Shown: positions 16,440 through 24,915, numbered from the stretch's first letter. The stretch: 32,498 nucleotides of DNA from CAZIUL01 sp964542475 (GCA_964542475.1 CAZIUL010000046.1:1-32498), one strand, 5' to 3'. Notes: generated by a model not told the origin, from the sequence alone. Made by a program: numbers and translations.

Positions 16440-18188
16440 TCAGAACAGGATATCCTTCACATGAAGCTCTATGTTCGAGCGGCCGTTGAAAAAGTTCATC
16501 TTGGGAGTGTAAGCCAGGGAAAAGCTGTCAGCGCTGTTCATTTTGTCGCAGTCCTCGCCTCTTCCGAAAGCTATGGCCTTTAGCTTTCCCGCTCCCTGCT
16601 TGACAAAAAAGGACAGGTGGTTCGAGTCCCTGCCCACCTGCTGAGCCGGCCTGGCAAGCAGGACATTGGAAGATGCAAAGATCGGTGCCGGGTTGTGCTC
16701 CCCGAAGGGTCTGAGCTTGTCGATCTGAGACAGCAGGTTGTGGGACAGTGCTGAAAGCTGTATCTCGCAATCGATGTTCAGGCTGGCCTTGAAATCCGCT
16801 TCGGGCATTGCCTTTTTCAGGTACAGGGAGATGCGTTCGATGAAAGGGTCCATCAATTCGCGTTTGATCGAAAGGCCCACCGCGGAGCTGTGCCCTCCGA
16901 ACGTTTCCAGATGATCGGAACAGTGCGTCAGCGCCTTGTGGATGTCAAAACCCGGCACGGAACGGCCGGAACCACGCCCCATATCATCGCTGTACGAGAA
17001 GAGGATCGCGGGTTTTCCGTACTCTTCGACCAGCCTCGACGCGGCGATTCCGATCACGCCCGGATGCCAGTTTTCGCTTCCTGTGATGATGATGTCATCC
17101 CTGCACGCATCGATTTTAGTAAGAACATCAGTAAAAATATCTCTTTCGATGACCTGCCTCTGCTTGTTCATATCGTCCAGCTCCGAGGCAAGGCCGAGCG
17201 CTTCCTTGTACGACGAGGTAAGGAAGAGGTTGAGTGCCACCTCCACAAGGCCCATCCTTCCTGCGGCGTTGATCCTGGGAGCCAGGCGGTATGAGATGTC
17301 CTCGGAGGTCAGGCGCTGTGAGTGTGCGGCACCGGGGCCTCTGTTCCGCGGCTGTAAATACTCGTTGATCATGTCGCAAAGCGCCCTCATGCCGGGGTTG
17401 GTGGAGTTGATGATCGCGGGCAGGCCGTACCTGGCGAAGATCCTGTTCTCTCCTGTCAAGGGAACAAGATCAGCCACCGTACCCATCGCGACCCAGGCAA
17501 GGGCGTCGAGCAGGAACTGACGGAACTCCGGAGACACTTTTTTGCTTTGTGAAAGATGTTGCGCCACTCCCCAGGCCAGCTTGAAAGCCACTCCCACTCC
17601 TGAGAGATGTTTGAACGGGTACTCGCACCGTTTGCACTTCGGGTTGATGATTGCGTTGGCCGGTGGAATTTTCGCAGGAGGTTCGTGGTGATCCGTGATG
17701 ATGACATCGACATTGTTCTGCCTGAGAAAAGAGATCTCCTCAAACGAGCTGATCCCGCTGTCCACAGAGATGACGAGATCGATTTTTTTTTCGAGGATGG
17801 TTTTCAGCCCCTGCTGGGTGAATGAATACCCCTCGGAAATCCTGTTCGGGATGTAATGGCTTACCGATTTGTTCAGGCACTTGAACAGATGCACCAGCAG
17901 GGCGGTGCTTGTTATGCCGTCGGTATCGAAATCTCCGTAGATCAGGATTTTTTCGCGTTTTTTCAGCGCATTTTTAATACGCTCGGTAGCCTTATCCATG
18001 TCTGCCATCAGGCAGGGATCCAGCATGTCGTCCAGCTTGGGTTTGAGAAACGATAAAGCGTCTGCCGGATCTTCGATTCCCCGGTTTATCAGGATTCTTG
18101 AGACGATCTCCGGTACTTTCGCTTCCGCGCTAAGGTTGGAGATCAGGGCTTGATTTTCAGGATAAAATATCCATGTTTTGTGTTTCAT
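16440..18188 (-). CDS. recJ: Single-stranded-DNA-specific 5'-3' exonuclease RecJ
   Basis: DHH-family nuclease that degrades single-stranded DNA 5' to 3' in recombination and repair. The phosphoesterase core shows GDFDTDG (D86, D88, D90), VDSGIS and TDHHEPP (D166-H-H168), then RINAAGRMG. A DHHA1 region carries the GGHSSAVG motif, and a C-terminal OB-like part follows. The family-typical MKHKTWIFYPE start is ATG at 18188, giving 582 residues. A GTG at 18215 would add nine residues without a better ribosome binding site. A strong promoter lies about 80-110 bases upstream, so recJ can be expressed independently of the GT2 gene behind it. Confidence 0.95.
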   Translation of the reverse strand: MKHKTWIFYPENQALISNLSAEAKVPEIVSRILINRGIEDPADALSFLKPKLDDMLDPCLMADMDKATERIKNALKKREKILIYGDFDTDGITSTALLVHLFKCLNKSVSHYIPNRISEGYSFTQQGLKTILEKKIDLVISVDSGISSFEEISFLRQNNVDVIITDHHEPPAKIPPANAIINPKCKRCEYPFKHLSGVGVAFKLAWGVAQHLSQSKKVSPEFRQFLLDALAWVAMGTVADLVPLTGENRIFARYGLPAIINSTNPGMRALCDMINEYLQPRNRGPGAAHSQRLTSEDISYRLAPRINAAGRMGLVEVALNLFLTSSYKEALGLASELDDMNKQRQVIERDIFTDVLTKIDACRDDIIITGSENWHPGVIGIAASRLVEEYGKPAILFSYSDDMGRGSGRSVPGFDIHKALTHCSDHLETFGGHSSAVGLSIKRELMDPFIERISLYLKKAMPEADFKASLNIDCEIQLSALSHNLLSQIDKLRPFGEHNPAPIFASSNVLLARPAQQVGRDSNHLSFFVKQGAGKLKAIAFGRGEDCDKMNSADSFSLAYTPKMNFFNGRSNIELHVKDILF

Positions 18189-18273
18189 GTTCAATCTATG
18201 AAAAAACTGTTGCACCCAACTATTTCATCGAACACAACACAGTCTGTAACTCATTGATATTCAATAGTTAATA

Positions 18274-18301
18274 ATTATCAGAAAAGGTGCTTGGCTGTCA
18301 A
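18274..18301 (-). promoter_or_regulatory. Predicted sigma-70 promoter of recJ
   Basis: On the minus strand TTGACA (18301-18296), a 16-base spacer and GATAAT (18279-18274) match the consensus at -35 and nearly so at -10. The predicted transcript starts near 18267, about 80 bases before recJ. Confidence 0.65.
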
Positions 18302-18307
18302 TTGAAT

Positions 18308-18328
18308 AATCCGGGATATATCCGGATT
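18308..18328. terminator. Short hairpin between the GT2 gene and recJ
   Basis: AATCCGG (18308-18314) / CCGGATT (18322-18328) form a perfect 7-bp stem with a seven-base loop, directly upstream of the recJ promoter. It lies 38 bases after the stop of the minus-strand glycosyltransferase gene. The T-run after it in the minus direction is poor, so termination is only plausible. Confidence 0.35.
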
Positions 18329-18365
18329 TTGCGTGGGAGATGGCGGCATGCACCTGGACCGAGTA

Positions 18366-19364
18366 TCAAGCGGCCAGAATGTAGTCCAGCCTTTCCCTGT
18401 AACCCATGGCTTCGAGGTCAGCCTTGACAAGGTACCGTGCCCCTCTCTTGCCGACACAGCTTAGTACAAAAAAGCGGTGGCGTTTCAAAAGCCCGGGCTC
18501 ATGGACCTTTCTGTTCCTGATGGTTCTTCCTATTTTTTTCGGATCGATGTCGATGAAAACATCGAAGTCGATCCCCTCGCGTTTCAAGCAGGTCGCGGTT
18601 TTTTTTCCGATTGGCCCAGCTCCCCATAGAGCCAGCCTTCTTCCGGAAGCAAGCGGTCCCCGTGCCAGGTGACTGCAACGGCAGCGAATGAAAGCGTCCA
18701 ATGAGTACCGCCTGTCTGTCCTGCACATCCGCTCTTCGTGCTCACGCCAGAAGAGCAGGTGCTTCGGCACCTTTCCAAATACAGCGCCTGCCCGGTAGGC
18801 TTTGAGCATAAGGTCGAAGTCTTCGGGCCATTCGTTTTCTTCGTATCCGCCGATCCGGTCCAGAACGGAACGCCGTATCATCAGGGACGGATGGGCGATC
18901 GGGGTCTCCACGTACATTTCTGAAGCGATGGCTGTGTGTGTTCGGAGAGAATTGATCCAGTTCTCGTAAACCTTGAAGCCCCTCATGACGCGCCGCGAAG
19001 GAAAAAAACGCACGAGGCTCCCAGCGATGTCAATGCCCGATTCGATGAGGCGGCTCTGCATTTCGAGCCGTCGCGGGTGAAAGAGATCATCAGCGTCAGC
19101 CCTTGCGGTCAGCTCGCCGGCAGAGGCATCAAATCCCATGTTGAGCGCCTTGACCAGGCCGCGTCCGCGTTTCCCGGTGCGGATGTGGGTGAACCTGTGA
19201 AAACGGTCCTGGAAAGAGTTGACGATCTCCCTTGATCCGTCACGCGATCCGTCGTCTATCGCGACAAGCTCGAAGCGGTTTTCGGTCTGGCGGGCGAGTG
19301 AGACGAGGCACTGCCTGATGTACCGCGCCTCGTTTTTGTAGGGAAGTATAACCGATATTCTCAT
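18366..19364 (-). CDS. Family 2 glycosyltransferase with C-terminal Rossmann-like domain
   Basis: The N-terminal GT-A domain begins with ISVILPYKNEARYI and has AIDDGSRDGS (D37, D38) and the metal/UDP-sugar-binding RADADD (88-93), followed by PEDFDL near 179-184. This fits inverting GT2 enzymes that transfer a sugar from a nucleotide donor to a polysaccharide or lipid acceptor. A separate C-terminal region (about 241-332) starts with LALWGAGPIGKK and contains DVFIDIDPKKIG. This is a Rossmann-type nucleotide-binding fold seen in some surface-polysaccharide enzymes; its substrate is unknown. The start lies 27 bases after the DUF1573 gene, so the two probably form one transcript. Acceptor and donor cannot be read from sequence. 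Confidence 0.85.
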   Translation of the reverse strand: MRISVILPYKNEARYIRQCLVSLARQTENRFELVAIDDGSRDGSREIVNSFQDRFHRFTHIRTGKRGRGLVKALNMGFDASAGELTARADADDLFHPRRLEMQSRLIESGIDIAGSLVRFFPSRRVMRGFKVYENWINSLRTHTAIASEMYVETPIAHPSLMIRRSVLDRIGGYEENEWPEDFDLMLKAYRAGAVFGKVPKHLLFWREHEERMCRTDRRYSLDAFIRCRCSHLARGPLASGRRLALWGAGPIGKKTATCLKREGIDFDVFIDIDPKKIGRTIRNRKVHEPGLLKRHRFFVLSCVGKRGARYLVKADLEAMGYRERLDYILAA

Positions 19365-19391
19365 CTATTCTTTTTTCGCTCCCAATCAACC

Positions 19392-20435
19392 TTAAAAATT
19401 CACCCCCTCCTCTTCATCGCCTGTCGTTATCATGCCGTGCACCGGAACCACAATGCGGCAGTCGTCCCTGCGGTTTATGATGATGGTGACCATTGCCTGG
19501 AATATTCCGGGGGGAGTGTTCTCTGACAGGCTGATCTTGACATTCGCCCTGTGCTTGTCCATCTCATCAACAGCCGTGCTGAGAAGGGGTGATGATGATT
19601 GGACACGCGAAACAACGAAACTCTTGCCATCCAGATGCTCCAGGCGTACGACTGCTTCCTTTCCGGACCCCGCGGCACTCTCCCCGAAGTCTATCTCTTC
19701 TGGAGTGACGGTGATGTCTTCGGCCAAGAACGCCAGGATTACCACAAACGTGTCCTTCAGCCCGGCGGCCGTGTTCGGCTTGAACGTGATGTTGGTGGTT
19801 ACCCTGTTCCTGAAACGCGACACCTTCGAGCCGTCGGCTTCCACGTCCAAGGCGTAAAGGGCAAAACCGGTTTTCTCATCCATGGGGGCGACCTCTCTGA
19901 AAGAGACATCGAGGAACTTTGCAGGGGCATTTATCTCTTTCAGCTCGAGCGGGTGGTCCATGAACGATTTGATCGAAACCGTTTTCTTTTTTGTATGGCA
20001 ATGCAGAAGGTTCTGAAATTTTATCAGGCGTGTCCGGGGTATGTATTCGGCCTTGATGTTGATCTTCACCCAGATCGTCGTTTCTTTGTTCACCGGATCG
20101 TTGGAAAAGATCTTTATGTACTTCCTCAACCTTCCATGGTACTTTCCATTTTTACTGCTGAGCCTTACCTTCAGCTCTTTCGATTCTCCCGGCTGGATGA
20201 CCGAGCCGTTCAACCCCTCCGGAAGCGCGCACCCGCACGATGTCGCTGTCTTCAAGATTTCAAGGGGCGTGTCTCCGGTGTTGCTCACCCGGATCTTTAC
20301 CTCCTTTTCCTCGTGCTGCATGAACGAACCGAAGTCATACTCGGTTTTGTCAAGCTCTATGCGCGGGCCTGTTTCCGCCTTTTGCGGAAAAAACACTGCC
20401 ATGGCAATGCAGATGACAAAAGCTGCTTTGTACAT
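19392..20435 (-). CDS. Exported DUF1573 domain protein
   Basis: A 347-residue protein with a hydrophobic signal peptide (about residues 2-22), then a DUF1573 domain. The domain's hallmarks are DFGSF (34-38), RVSNTGDTPLEI and TSCGC (C67, C69), followed by GES.ELKV and an IFSNDP segment. DUF1573 proteins are extracytoplasmic immunoglobulin-like (ASH/HYDIN-like) proteins of mostly unknown role. The rest looks like one or two more beta-rich repeats (EIDFGE near the middle). A good ribosome binding site (AAAGGTG) precedes ATG. It is probably cotranscribed with the downstream GT2 gene. The large palindromic array lies upstream of its start. Confidence 0.8.
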   Translation of the reverse strand: MYKAAFVICIAMAVFFPQKAETGPRIELDKTEYDFGSFMQHEEKEVKIRVSNTGDTPLEILKTATSCGCALPEGLNGSVIQPGESKELKVRLSSKNGKYHGRLRKYIKIFSNDPVNKETTIWVKINIKAEYIPRTRLIKFQNLLHCHTKKKTVSIKSFMDHPLELKEINAPAKFLDVSFREVAPMDEKTGFALYALDVEADGSKVSRFRNRVTTNITFKPNTAAGLKDTFVVILAFLAEDITVTPEEIDFGESAAGSGKEAVVRLEHLDGKSFVVSRVQSSSPLLSTAVDEMDKHRANVKISLSENTPPGIFQAMVTIIINRRDDCRIVVPVHGMITTGDEEEGVNF

Positions 20436-20493
20436 CTCGACACCTTTCGCCGGCAGAACCGGAGGGCAACCACGGGATTGTACGGCCCATCCG

Positions 20494-21043
20494 GATCCCG
20501 ATCCTGATTCCGTTTATGGCGCCGACAGAGCGGCACTCTCCATCGTCTAATGTGCGCAAGCCGTTCCTATGGAGGGCGGCACTCTGTTGCCGCCTCTTCT
20601 TATCCGGCGCTGACAAAGCAGCGCCCTCCATTGTTCAACCGGCGCATTCCGTTTCTTCTGGAGGGCGGCACTCTGTTGCCGCCTCTTCTTATCCGGCGCT
20701 GACAAAGCAGCGCNNNNNNNNNNNNNNNNNNNNNNNNNNNNNNNNNNNNNNNNNNNNNNNNNNNNNNNNNNNNNNNNNNNNNNNNNNNNNNNNNNNNNNN
20801 NNNNNNNNNNNNNCATTCCGTTTCTTCTGGAGGGCGGCACTCTGTTGCCGCCTCTTCTTATCCGGCGCAGACAAAGCAGCGCCCTCCATTGTTCAACCGG
20901 CGCATTCCGTTTCTTATGGAGGGCGGCACTCTGTTGCCGCCTCTTCTTATCCGGCGCTGACAAAGCAGCGCCCTCCATTGTTCAACCGGCGCATTCCGTT
21001 TCTTCTGGAGGGCGACACTCTGTTGCCGCCTCTTCTCTTCCCT
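20494..21043 (+). repeat. Tandem array of 89-bp palindromic repeats
   Basis: Units start at 20571, 20660, 20829, 20918 and 21007 (last one truncated), exactly 89 bases apart wherever no gap intervenes. Each unit reads GGAG, hairpin GGCGGCA-CTCTGT-TGCCGCC, linker TCTTCTTATCC, hairpin GGCGCTG-ACAAAG-CAGCGCC, CTCC, then a 30-base spacer. The spacer is flanked by CGCCCTCCA and TGGAGGGCG. Units are nearly identical, implying recent expansion. A degenerate single copy (20494-20570) starts the array and shares 22 identical bases with 28076-28097. The array lies between divergent genes (DUF1573 and a membrane protein). Confidence 0.9.
20714..20813. other. Assembly gap of 100 N inside the repeat array
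   Basis: Exactly 100 undetermined bases, a conventional placeholder length. The flanks are out of phase with a true 100-base gap. The left side stops at base 54 of an 89-bp unit and the right side resumes at base 75, so the missing DNA should be 20 + 89n bases if the array is regular. Confidence 0.95.
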
Positions 21044-21051
21044 TATCAATA

Positions 21052-21080
21052 TTGTAAGTTATCATTATCGTAATTAAACT
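21052..21080 (+). promoter_or_regulatory. Possible promoter of the membrane protein gene
   Basis: TTGTAA (21052-21057), a 17-base spacer and TAAACT (21075-21080) in an AT-rich patch between the repeat array and the next gene. A 6-bp inverted repeat AAACTC/GAGTTT (21076-21081 / 21097-21102) overlaps the presumed transcript start. Weak evidence. Confidence 0.35.
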
Positions 21081-21156
21081 CAATCAACATTGAACAGAGT
21101 TTGTTTCGCCGGGGTCGGTTTAGTCCCCTGTGATCTGTACAAGGGAGCCCGGAAGG

Positions 21157-23220
21157 ATGTCCGGATGGAAATATCTGCTGCTGTGCGCCCTTGTTTCGTT
21201 GCTGCTTTTCAGCCCGGTCCTTTTAACCGGGATGCCGTTCCTTTGCGATGACTATGCCATCATCGCCACCAACATAGAGGACGGGAACCTGGATCCGGAG
21301 CGGATGGCGCTTCATTTCAAGATCCCTCACCACAACGTTTCCAGCCGTTACTACAGGCCTGTTTTTTACCTGAGCTATGCTCTCGACTACCTCGTGGGAC
21401 GGGCGTCCCCGTTCTTCTACTACCTTATGAACACCCTGTACCATGCCGGCGCCGCATGGTTTCTGTTCATGCTGCTTGTTTTTCTCGGAGCGGACAGATC
21501 ATGGGCAATGTTTTCCGCGGCGATATTTCTCTGTTTTCCCGTACACATCGAAGCGGTCGCGTGGATCGCGGGCCGGAGCAGCTCATTGTCGGTACTGTTC
21601 GCGCTCGGGGCGCTGACCTGTTTTGCGTGGCACCGCAGGTCGAGAAGAGTCCTCGCGCTCGCGTGCGCCTGCCTGTTTTTCGGGCTTGGCCTGCTCACGC
21701 GTGAAGCGGTGATCATCCTTCCCTGCGTGATGTTGGCCATGGACTTGTTCGTATTCAGAAACCGAAACGCGGGCCGGGCACGAGCTCCAACCGGCATGGG
21801 TTGGTTCCGCTGCCTGGCGCCATATTTCGCTGCAGGAGCGGTTACAGCCGTCTACCTCGTTGCGAGGGCCAATGCCGTGGGAAGTGTTGATTCCGGGTAC
21901 GGCGTGCTTTTTTCGAAGATGTTCGAGCCCGAACGGATGAAAGCCGTTCTTTGCTCGCTTGCAGGGTACCTCGTTCCATCGGTAACTGTAGCCGGGAGCT
22001 CGCTTCCGCCCTGGGTGGCCGCGCTCATGGCTCTGCCCTGCCCAATGCTCCTGGTTTTCGGATTGTGGCGGTTCTTCATGCTGAAAACGGCAAGGAGAGT
22101 CATCGCGGTCGGTGTGGCTCTCTTTGTCCTGGCAGTGCTGCCCGGCCTTCCAATCCTTGAGGCCGGCGATGGACCCGCCAACACCAGGTTTTTCTATTTC
22201 CCGTTCGCCGGCCTCTGTGCGCTTCTAGCTGCGGGCGCGGTCCGCATTTCGGGCCCGGCCGGACACACCCGGCGTTTCACTTTGATCGCGGCGCGGGCAG
22301 CCCTGGCAGTCGTTGTGCTCAGCGGGGCAGGGCTTACCATGCACATTCAGGGAGCCTTCATCGAAGCCGGCGATGTCTGCAAGGGGTTTCTGTCGAAGGT
22401 GCGCGCATCAGGCGTACCTGTGATGATGGTTCCGCGCCTCGCTTTTTTCCCATATGCGGACAAGGATGGCGACGGGATCAAGAACGATGAGGATGCCGGT
22501 TTCGTGCCGGTTGTTGAAAAAGGGGATAGCAGCGGCAAAGCGCAGGAGCCGCCGGAAATGGCGATCCTTATCAACGCGCCCAGGATGGTCGAGGGTGTGT
22601 ACGTGTTCTGGGGCGGCCTCGACATGGCTCTGCTTCCCGTTTTCGGCAGGCCTCATGTGGCGGCTCTTCATTCAGAGCTGTCGCCAAAGCTGAGCCCTCA
22701 GGGATCGTTTCTTGGGCCCTTGATTCTCGATGGAGTGCCCGTGCTCAAGTGGGATGGCAGCGATCTCATCCGGGTCAAGCTCGACAGGCTTGATAACGTT
22801 TCATTTGCCGGACGTGACATCCGAAAAGCGCGGGTCGCCTCGCTCGGAAAACCGGGGCTGCTTACCAAAAAAGTGTTCCCATCCGAGGCGTTCGCCCCGA
22901 AGATGACCCTGCCCGCTCCCGGGAGGGGCGGCTCAGGGGGGGCGTACAGGTACCGCACGCTCACTCCCTTCGGGCCAAGCATGATCGAGGCGAAGCCGGA
23001 GGTTGTGGATGATCTGCTTGTCTTCGATCCCTGGAACGAGCCCGTGGCCGGTTCAATGTTCAGGGCCGTCGATTCCCTGCGCCGAGGTGTGACCTCGCGC
23101 CTACTGCCGGTGCATGATTTCAAGCGGATCCACTGTGTTCTGTTCATCGAAAAGGTGGAAGGGGAAAGAGTTTTGGCCAGGTCCGGACATATCCTTTTTC
23201 AGATCGATTTCGAGGACTGA
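21157..23220 (+). CDS. Polytopic membrane protein, GT39/TMTC-like glycosyltransferase
   Basis: From ATG 21157 the protein has 687 residues: a hydrophobic N-terminal part with about ten membrane segments (to about residue 400) and a soluble C-terminal part of nearly 300 residues. An early acidic loop (FLCDDYAII), YYRPVFYLSYALD and the FPVHIEAVAWIAGRSSSL segment match bacterial GT-C proteins related to TMTC/PMT O-mannosyltransferases. These take sugars from polyprenyl-phosphate donors outside the membrane. The C-terminal part contains DKDGDGIKNDEDAG starting at D435, similar to thrombospondin type 3 calcium loops. GTG 21130 is an alternative start, but GGGAG nine bases before ATG 21157 favours the latter. 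Substrate unknown. Confidence 0.75.
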   Translation: MSGWKYLLLCALVSLLLFSPVLLTGMPFLCDDYAIIATNIEDGNLDPERMALHFKIPHHNVSSRYYRPVFYLSYALDYLVGRASPFFYYLMNTLYHAGAAWFLFMLLVFLGADRSWAMFSAAIFLCFPVHIEAVAWIAGRSSSLSVLFALGALTCFAWHRRSRRVLALACACLFFGLGLLTREAVIILPCVMLAMDLFVFRNRNAGRARAPTGMGWFRCLAPYFAAGAVTAVYLVARANAVGSVDSGYGVLFSKMFEPERMKAVLCSLAGYLVPSVTVAGSSLPPWVAALMALPCPMLLVFGLWRFFMLKTARRVIAVGVALFVLAVLPGLPILEAGDGPANTRFFYFPFAGLCALLAAGAVRISGPAGHTRRFTLIAARAALAVVVLSGAGLTMHIQGAFIEAGDVCKGFLSKVRASGVPVMMVPRLAFFPYADKDGDGIKNDEDAGFVPVVEKGDSSGKAQEPPEMAILINAPRMVEGVYVFWGGLDMALLPVFGRPHVAALHSELSPKLSPQGSFLGPLILDGVPVLKWDGSDLIRVKLDRLDNVSFAGRDIRKARVASLGKPGLLTKKVFPSEAFAPKMTLPAPGRGGSGGAYRYRTLTPFGPSMIEAKPEVVDDLLVFDPWNEPVAGSMFRAVDSLRRGVTSRLLPVHDFKRIHCVLFIEKVEGERVLARSGHILFQIDFED

Positions 23221-23439
23221 GCTTCGGTCCGGCCGGGTTACTCCTTTTCCATGAAAAGCGGCATTTTCAGGTCGATTCAACAGTGTTCTTTTCAAAAACC
23301 ATCTCATCAACACAATATGCCGAACCGGGATACACCGGAAAAATACTTTACGGAGAAAGACCGGAATTCGGTTCAATGATGAATCTACTTTGCGTAACCA
23401 TTTTACCCCTTCATAAAATGTGCTGTCCCTGAAATCCAC
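23101..23439 (-). CDS. Small ORF downstream of the TauE/SafE gene (doubtful)
   Basis: A 112-codon frame with a GTG start five bases after the stop of the TauE/SafE gene, on the same strand. The first 60 residues are basic and hydrophobic (FRDSTFYEGVKWLRKV, VRHIVLMRWFL) and lie in the same AT-richer DNA as the permease. The last 40 codons lie antisense to the end of the preceding membrane protein gene and look like shadow sequence. It may be the decayed or truncated remainder of a gene that travelled with the permease. No ribosome binding site or family recognised. Confidence 0.25.
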   Translation of the reverse strand: MDFRDSTFYEGVKWLRKVDSSLNRIPVFLRKVFFRCIPVRHIVLMRWFLKRTLLNRPENAAFHGKGVTRPDRSSVLEIDLKKDMSGPGQNSFPFHLFDEQNTVDPLEIMHRQ

Positions 23440-23444
23440 CCATT

Positions 23445-24650
23445 CTACTGTTTAAGGATCATATTGTCCTTATAGAGGGGTAATTTCAGATCAATACGGT
23501 TGCGACCTGTGATGGCCAAGAAGATAAACATGCACGCTCCACTGGAGAAAGTGATCACGGTGAATCCCACGAGCCAGCCTGAAGGCTTAAGTATCAACAC
23601 AGCAGCTATGAACTGAGTTAGTATGGAAGAGTATAAGATGGCTACCACGAAGTGGCGTGATCTCTCCCGAATAAACCGGGCTCCTGCCGGAGCGCCAAGG
23701 ATTACTATGGGGATACAGACCAGCCAGTAGTCTCGGGCTTCCATTTGGAAATCGCCAAACCAGTACTGGATTCCGTCGCTGGGCGTGGAAACCAAAAAGA
23801 GATGGGTCAAGAAACCGATTATGCTGTTAAATGCCATGAGTACCACTGATGTAGGGGTGGCAACCTTTTCGCATATCCTGTAACGCAGACTGAGGAATGC
23901 GAAAGTCAGTATATCAAGCCCTGAGCCCGTGAGGCTGGTGACGATGCCACCCAGCAAGCCTACTGCAACAAGTAGCATTCCAGCTCGCAGGGGTTTGAAA
24001 TCGACGATCTGATAGTAGATCTTCCTGTCCTTGTTCCTGTTGATCATATAAAGCGCCACAACGAATGAGAGGAACAGGGCGGCGAAAAACATCTTGGTGT
24101 AAGCCGGGTTTGTGAAGAGTGGAACGATGAAAAAAGTGCCGCATATGACACCCAAGGCGCCACCCAGCGACGAGAAAAGGACGGCATTACGCTCCACCGG
24201 TATTCTGCATCGCCAGATGGCAAAAGCTGCCGCAGTCATGCCAACGCTTTGGATGGCGAGGGAGAAGTTACGGGCGCAGGCGGGGCTAATTTTGAATATA
24301 AGGGTCATGACGGGAAAAGCTACTGCGCCACCACCCTCAGAAGAAGATCCTGCGATGAAGGACCCGAAAACCATAGTGACGGACATGAACCAGTTATTCA
24401 AAAATAAATGGAATCCAGAGGTCCATGTCATGTAAACAGTCCACAGGGTGAAGACCACGGCTATGGTGATCAAGAGGGTTGAACGGGAAAATCTCTTGTA
24501 TGCTTGCTCATCCAGCCGTGGAGGGGGTGTTGCCGCGACTAAGGCTCTTTTCATCTCCTCGGAGGTAATCTGCATTTTATGCTGCGCTTCCTGCACTCTC
24601 CGGTGGTACTTATCACGCTCGTTTTGAATAAACTTTTTTATGCTGTTCAT
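23445..24650 (-). CDS. TauE/SafE family permease
   Basis: A 401-residue protein with a charged N-terminal helix region (about 1-60, possibly coiled coil) and about nine membrane segments. FIAGSSSEGGGAVAFPVMTL and LLGGIVTSLTGSGLDILTF are the two glycine/serine-rich repeats typical of TauE/SafE (DUF81) proteins. Members export or import sulfite, sulfoacetate or other small organic anions; the substrate here cannot be told. The 60-base stretches from 23821 and 24061 that I counted are 47% and 50% GC, against 75% in one stretch of the neighbouring gene (22201). This suggests acquisition by transfer. There is no clear ribosome binding site at the start. Confidence 0.85.
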   Translation of the reverse strand: MNSIKKFIQNERDKYHRRVQEAQHKMQITSEEMKRALVAATPPPRLDEQAYKRFSRSTLLITIAVVFTLWTVYMTWTSGFHLFLNNWFMSVTMVFGSFIAGSSSEGGGAVAFPVMTLIFKISPACARNFSLAIQSVGMTAAAFAIWRCRIPVERNAVLFSSLGGALGVICGTFFIVPLFTNPAYTKMFFAALFLSFVVALYMINRNKDRKIYYQIVDFKPLRAGMLLVAVGLLGGIVTSLTGSGLDILTFAFLSLRYRICEKVATPTSVVLMAFNSIIGFLTHLFLVSTPSDGIQYWFGDFQMEARDYWLVCIPIVILGAPAGARFIRERSRHFVVAILYSSILTQFIAAVLILKPSGWLVGFTVITFSSGACMFIFLAITGRNRIDLKLPLYKDNMILKQ

Positions 24651-24824
24651 CTGATACCATTCGGCCTTTGATCGAGAGCAACTTTACGTGGTCCGACGTG
24701 CGGTGATTGTTAATGTTGTTAAGAGCCGCGCTTGGCCGGGTCCGGCCTGAACAAGGGCTCCGGCCGCGGCATGAACTGTATTTTAATCATGTGTGATATC
24801 AGATCAAGGAGCTTGAATCGGTTA

Positions 24825-24853
24825 TTGACCGGAGAAAGAGGAACTGTTACTCT
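24825..24853 (+). promoter_or_regulatory. Predicted promoter of the ParA-family gene
   Basis: TTGACC (24825-24830), a 17-base spacer and TACTCT (24848-24853). The transcript would start near 24860, about 55 bases before the chosen ATG. The rest of the 265-base gap between the divergent permease and this gene shows nothing else I recognise. Confidence 0.45.
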
Positions 24854-24915
24854 GCTGCATGTTGATATCGAGTTGATACTCAGCTCCTTTGCAGCGGAAA
24901 AGATCGGGAGGAGCG

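Noticed and set aside
16615..16645. tRNA T-arm-like sequence (GGTTCGAGTCC)
   Set aside because: It lies inside recJ coding sequence in frame with a normal protein, and no acceptor, D or anticodon arms surround it.
20571..21043. CRISPR-like array because of regularly spaced repeats
   Set aside because: The whole 89-bp unit repeats, including the part that would be the spacer; there are no unique spacers and no cas genes.
20516..21073. Coding frames through the repeat array on both strands
   Set aside because: They are translations of the palindromic repeats and run through the N gap; repeated peptide text follows from the 89-bp units.
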